From NCBI GenBank assembly GCA_937997355.1, contig CALKTZ010000164.1:1-7282 (forward strand): a DNA stretch of 7,282 bases, written 5' to 3'. Below, one piece after another: positions 4,887 to 7,282 of the stretch (position 1 is the first letter of the stretch; each line of letters starts with the position of its first letter). Made by a program: the position numbers and the translations under genes. Origin of the DNA: an uncultured Planctomycetales bacterium. GTDB lineage: Bacteria > Planctomycetota > Planctomycetia > Isosphaerales > Isosphaeraceae. The notes under the pieces were generated by a model, which was not told where the DNA came from, made no database searches, and was given only the letters and a program-made list of their open reading frames with translations.

Positions 4887-5322
4887 CTATCTCGCCATCG
4901 GCCGCAGTAGCCGTCTCGCCTCGTTGCTGATCGGCAGCTCCGTCTTGGGTGCCGCACACACTGCTTCTACATGGGAACCTCCGCGGCTTAGCTCCTCATA
5001 CTCCTGGGCGATGATCGCGTCGATCCTATCTCTCAGCCTCATGCGTGGCCAGATTCGGCCGCCTTTCTCCCCCTTAAGCTGGTCGGGATTCAGGACGCCG
5101 GAGTCCACCACCACGCCCGTTGTGTTTGCGCCCCCTTCACGGCCGTACGGGTCGAAGGCTCGCCATCTCCCATCACTACCGTAATCCGGCTCTCCGTTCG
5201 TCCCCCTCGGGGAGCTTGAGTTCGTCCATCCGCAGCGCGCAACATTCTTCAAGTTTATCGCACCAGCGATGGGCGAAATCCTCGGCGTGGTCGGCAGAAT
5301 CTTGAGGTGATTGATCTGACAT
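4887..5322 (-). pseudogene. Unknown planctomycete-type protein, apparently split by a one-base frameshift
   Basis: Read on the minus strand, ATG 5322-5320 opens a coding-like frame of 48 residues (beginning MSDQSPQDSADHAEDFAHRW, then CDKLEECCALRMDELKLPEG) that stops at TAG 5178-5176. A second frame, shifted by one base, continues with GSDGRWRAFDPYGREGG, TTGVVVDSGVLNPDQLKG, RIWPRMRLRDRIDAIIAQEY and a C-terminus LPISNEARRLLRPMAR, ending at TAG 4889-4887. Dropping one base from the C5 run at 5202-5206 (G5 on the coding strand) joins LPEG to TNGEPDYGSDG and gives one 144-residue protein. The total length, 436 bp, is 145 codons plus one base. An AGGG lies near the start. The family is unknown to me. 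The half RDRIDAIIAQEYEEL looks helical and conserved. Alternatives are a sequencing error in the homopolymer, programmed frameshifting, or two separate small genes. Confidence 0.6.
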
Positions 5323-5363
5323 CTCAAAACCCTGCCACTGCCGTCACAATCATGCAACTGTTG

Positions 5364-5369
5364 TATAAT
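5364..5369 (+). promoter_or_regulatory. Perfect -10 box (TATAAT) before the unknown helical gene
   Basis: TATAAT with a weak -35 candidate CCGTCA (5341-5346, three of six) 17 bases upstream. Predicted transcript start is near 5376, 40 bases before ATG 5416. In this high-GC genome a perfect box stands out. The divergent broken gene starts 42 bp to its left. Confidence 0.5.
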
Positions 5370-5415
5370 GGACCATCAGAAAACATTCATTACGGTAGAG
5401 TGAGTTCTCGAAATT

Positions 5416-6225
5416 ATGGCAAATAATCCCAGTTTCGACGCGTTCCTCCGTTCGCATCGGGAGAGGTATGATGAATTCATTAGGAAATTGGCGGAATTCA
5501 TCCAAGCGGTAACAAGAAACGATCATGAAGCCAAGATAAAAGCCGCGTCTGATCTTGCTTATAGCCTAAATCATTTGAAGAGCATCCTCAGCAATGTTGA
5601 TCAACCGGAGTGGATTGGGAAGCTAGAGGCTCCGCTAAGATCATTGATAACCAATAAGAATCAAATGTACGCCGATCAAGCCGTAAACGTTTTATTGTCT
5701 TTGTATAACAATATTATGAGTCATAAATGGGAGTTCAAAGAAGAAGTTCCGGAGGAACCGGTCGATTTCGATGCGATTTACAGGCGCACCTTCACTCGAT
5801 CTGAAATGCCGGCGATCTTCGATGGTCTCATTGGTGCCCTGGAAGAAATGGTGACGAGCGGGTTTATCGATAGCATCCGAGCCATCACCGCATTGAAAAA
5901 ACTGATCGCGACTATCCGTCGCAATGCGAAGGGATCGTATTTCTCCTCGGCTCAAACATGGTTCTATGCCAAGACGGCCTGCCGGCACTTGATATTCAAT
6001 CTGGGTGAGGAAATTCCAGGCGTTTCCGCGATCGTCAAGACCATCAGGCATCTCATTGAGAATGGTGACGCCGAGTGGCGGAAGGTGCAGGACGAAATGA
6101 AGAGCGAAATCAAGAAGGCAACGGAATACGAACTGCCCGTACTCATGGCACCCTCTGCAATTCAGCGGTCTTTGCCCGCCCCAGATGCGATCGTGGAAAT
6201 AGAAAATCGGGTAACGCCCGAATAA
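5416..6225 (+). CDS. All-helical protein of unknown function, low GC
   Basis: A 269-residue soluble protein that I do not recognise. It has no signal peptide, membrane segment, P-loop, cysteine cluster or catalytic motif. Predicted secondary structure is almost entirely alpha: amphipathic stretches at about residues 8-35, 39-58, 85-103, 130-148, 150-170, 177-194 and 203-240, with a proline/acid linker at 107-118 (KEEVPEEPVDFD) dividing it into two helical halves. The C-terminal 30 residues look disordered. The most distinctive part is GFIDSIRAITALKKLIATIR and the following SYFSSAQTWFYAKTACRHLI. Codons such as ATA, TTA and AAT and the overall AT content contrast with the flanking GC-rich genes, which suggests recent transfer. 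The start ATG 5416 is the first in frame; the Shine-Dalgarno is weak (GAGTGAG, 5398-5404). It is a single-gene unit behind a TATAAT box. Confidence 0.82.
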   Translation: MANNPSFDAFLRSHRERYDEFIRKLAEFIQAVTRNDHEAKIKAASDLAYSLNHLKSILSNVDQPEWIGKLEAPLRSLITNKNQMYADQAVNVLLSLYNNIMSHKWEFKEEVPEEPVDFDAIYRRTFTRSEMPAIFDGLIGALEEMVTSGFIDSIRAITALKKLIATIRRNAKGSYFSSAQTWFYAKTACRHLIFNLGEEIPGVSAIVKTIRHLIENGDAEWRKVQDEMKSEIKKATEYELPVLMAPSAIQRSLPAPDAIVEIENRVTPE

Positions 6226-6371
6226 TTGTGGTTCTTCTCTTCGGACCCGCCAAGAAGTTTTATTCTTTCCGCCTCGCATACAACCTTTGAGCAAACAATT
6301 TCGAGTCACGGCTTTACGCACAACTCGCGCCGCATCCGCTCCCAGTCCTGCAGACGCTGCGCAGGATGGAA
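6226..6371. other. Short intergenic stretch after the helical protein
   Basis: I see no gene, hairpin with T tract, or repeat. A 64-codon frame starting at TTG 6287 has no Shine-Dalgarno and an unnatural composition. Confidence 0.5.
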
Positions 6372-6503
6372 TTAGGCGCGTTGTGTTCTCTGGTGATCGC
6401 GACCTGCTGATCGCGCGAATAACCCTTGATCGCCGGGCATACCTGCCCGGTTTGAAGACGCGGAGCATCCGGCCAAGATGAGCAGGAGCCACGCGCCTCT
6501 CAC
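6372..6503 (-). CDS. Possible 43-residue lipoprotein
   Basis: On the minus strand GTG 6503-6501 opens a frame reading VRGAWLLLILAGCSASSNRA and ending at TAA 6374-6372. The start has a basic residue, a hydrophobic core and the lipobox LAG-C, which is a full signal peptidase II signature with Cys13 as the lipidated residue. The mature part would be only 31 residues, rich in G, S and R, with no domain. A purine-rich stretch (AAGGGCGAG) precedes the GTG. The GTG overlaps the TGA of a 15-codon frame starting at 6547 (MTDDEWTKAAEKGEL), a GTGA junction of the type seen inside operons. The mature part contains a hairpin at DNA level. It could equally be the surviving 5' end of a longer, decayed lipoprotein or a chance frame. 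Confidence 0.35.
   Translation of the reverse strand: MRGAWLLLILAGCSASSNRAGMPGDQGLFARSAGRDHQRTQRA
6433..6450. repeat. Perfect 7-bp inverted repeat with 4-base loop
   Basis: CCGGGCA-TACC-TGCCCGG forms a stable hairpin in either strand. On the plus strand it is followed by TTTG, too short a T tract for a good terminator. On the minus strand it lies inside the possible lipoprotein, where it encodes part of RAGMPG. Confidence 0.45.
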
Positions 6504-6862
6504 AACTCGCCCTTCTCGGCGGCCTTCGTCCACTCGTCGTCGGTCATCACCGACCGAAGGTCTCCCAATCTTCGCCTTCGGCATCGGCCCGCGGAAAAGG
6601 GGACAGGCACGCGCGGAGTACCGGTGAGCCAATCCCGTTTTCGCTCCGGCCCAGGTCTGGTGAAGGCCGTACGCAATCTGACCGTGAGCCGTTCTCCGCA
6701 TTTTTCGTCGTGCCGCGGCCGCTCCGCGCGCACGGCGAAGCAGATCGATCAGGCCGATTCGCCGGAGAATTCTTTCTACACGAAATCGTCATGTTGTGAC
6801 CGTTGCGGCTAATAGATATACCGTCAGGCGAGGCCCGAGGGCTAGAAGGCAGCACCAACGGC
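6504..6862. other. Intergenic region before the sigma factor
   Basis: Apart from the 15-codon frame 6547-6500 (minus) there is no credible gene. A repeat-like motif GAAAAGGGGACAGGCAC occurs at 6594-6610. A promoter candidate for the sigma factor lies at 6794-6822. The 60-130 codon frames here have arginine/proline-rich composition typical of non-coding GC-rich DNA. Confidence 0.5.
6794..6822 (+). promoter_or_regulatory. Candidate promoter of the sigma factor gene
   Basis: TTGTGA (6794-6799), a 17-base spacer and TATACC (6817-6822) each match sigma-70 consensus at four of six positions. The predicted start near 6829 leaves a leader of about 50 bases to ATG 6881. Confidence 0.35.
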
Positions 6863-6880
6863 GTGGGAGCTCCGACTGAC

Positions 6881-7282
6881 ATGCGGGAAAGCATCCGAGA
6901 GATTGCCGGGGGCCGGACCGGCGAGTTCATGCAACTCCTGACCGGCATCCAGAGCCGCCTCTACGCCTACATCTGCTCGCTGATCGGCGACGCGGCCGGC
7001 GCGTCGGATGTGCTCCAGGAGACCAATCTGGTCCTGTGGAACAAGGCCGACGAATACGACACGTCCCGCCCGTTCCACCCCTGGGCCTACCGGATCGCCT
7101 ATCTCCAGGTTTTGGCATACCGCAAGCGTTGCGTGCGAAGCCGCCTCGTCTTTGACGAGGATTTGATGAGCGAAATCTCCGAGGAATTCTGCCGGCGCGA
7201 CGAGGATCATGCCCAGCGGCTGGAAGCCCTGGCGGACTGCCTGGAGAAGCTCCCCGGCGCCCGCCGGGACCTGCTCGATCGC
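6881..7282 (+). CDS. ECF-family RNA polymerase sigma factor (planctomycete/verrucomicrobial type), N-terminal part
   Basis: The first 134 residues of a sigma-70 family factor; the gene runs off the window. Region 2 covers about residues 16-84: FMQLLTGIQSRLYAYICSLI (2.1), DVLQETNLVLWNKADEYD (2.2, core polymerase binding), then FHPWAYRIAYLQVLAYRKR (2.3-2.4, melting and -10 recognition). A linker follows, and region 4 starts near residue 115 (ALADCLEKLPGARRDLL). The wording LQETNLVLWxK and W.YRIAYLQVLAYRKR matches the Rhodopirellula/Verrucomicrobium sigma family (TIGR02989 as I recall). Its genes are usually followed by a membrane anti-sigma protein with a FecR-like part, expected just outside the window. 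ATG 6881 is preferred, with GGGAG at 6865-6869; GTG 6863 is an in-frame alternative that would overlap that site. Its regulon cannot be read from here. Confidence 0.92.
   Translation, partial: MRESIREIAGGRTGEFMQLLTGIQSRLYAYICSLIGDAAGASDVLQETNLVLWNKADEYDTSRPFHPWAYRIAYLQVLAYRKRCVRSRLVFDEDLMSEISEEFCRRDEDHAQRLEALADCLEKLPGARRDLLDR

Noticed and set aside
6287..6481. 64-codon plus-strand frame starting at TTG
   Set aside because: No Shine-Dalgarno, no recognisable pattern, and arginine/alanine-rich composition. It overlaps the more convincing but still uncertain lipoprotein frame on the other strand.
5692..6492. 266-codon minus-strand frame opposite the helical protein
   Set aside because: Mirror of the plus-strand gene, which has a perfect -10 box and a natural helical composition. 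The minus frame has irregular composition and runs on into non-coding DNA.
1..7282. CRISPR array, retron, integrase or transposase
   Set aside because: No regularly spaced repeats, reverse transcriptase motif, tyrosine or serine recombinase motif, or DDE transposase motif was found on either strand.

Overview
The window looks like a GC-rich planctomycete chromosome, most likely near Isosphaeraceae. The basis is protein style only. It has an ECF sigma factor of the planctomycete/verrucomicrobial type at the right edge, a secreted small-protein family at the left that I associate with these bacteria, and a small winged-helix protein I associate with the same group. No rRNA or other phylogenetic marker is present, so this assignment is inference.

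Left part (1-2950) is ordinary, high-GC and well packed. It holds the 3' end of a LolD/MacB-type ABC transporter ATPase, a small probably exported protein of unknown function whose signal peptide appears cut off by a 7-bp tandem repeat, a PIG3-type NADPH:quinone oxidoreductase on the minus strand, and a divergently transcribed YihY/BrkB six-helix membrane protein. A 15-bp palindrome sits almost exactly midway between the starts of the last two.

Middle part (2951-4800) is accessory in character. A 330-bp gap with a perfect 17-bp palindrome and stem-loops leads to a small zinc-ribbon protein with its own extended -10 promoter. An AT-rich non-coding stretch follows, leading to the most striking element of the window: a 91-nt tRNA-like RNA (4001-4091). 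It has a perfect 7-bp acceptor stem, a 6-bp D-stem with 4-nt loop, a long variable arm, a canonical T-loop, discriminator G and an encoded CCA. A sigma-70-like promoter lies just upstream. It resembles selenocysteine/serine tRNAs but has an abnormal anticodon arm. Twenty-two bases after its CCA begins a two-gene operon of a winged-helix protein and a small winged-helix-like protein. A 19-bp piece covering its D-stem 3' arm and anticodon arm is repeated 296 bp upstream, as an attachment-site duplication would look.

Right part (4801-7282) holds a minus-strand gene broken by what looks like a single-base indel in a C5 run. Divergent from it is a low-GC, all-helical protein of unknown family behind a perfect TATAAT box. 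About 650 bp of mostly non-coding sequence follows, with a possible 43-aa lipoprotein and a repeat-like motif. The window ends in the N-terminal part of an ECF sigma factor. Nothing recognisable as an integrase, transposase, CRISPR array or nuclease-based defence system is present.
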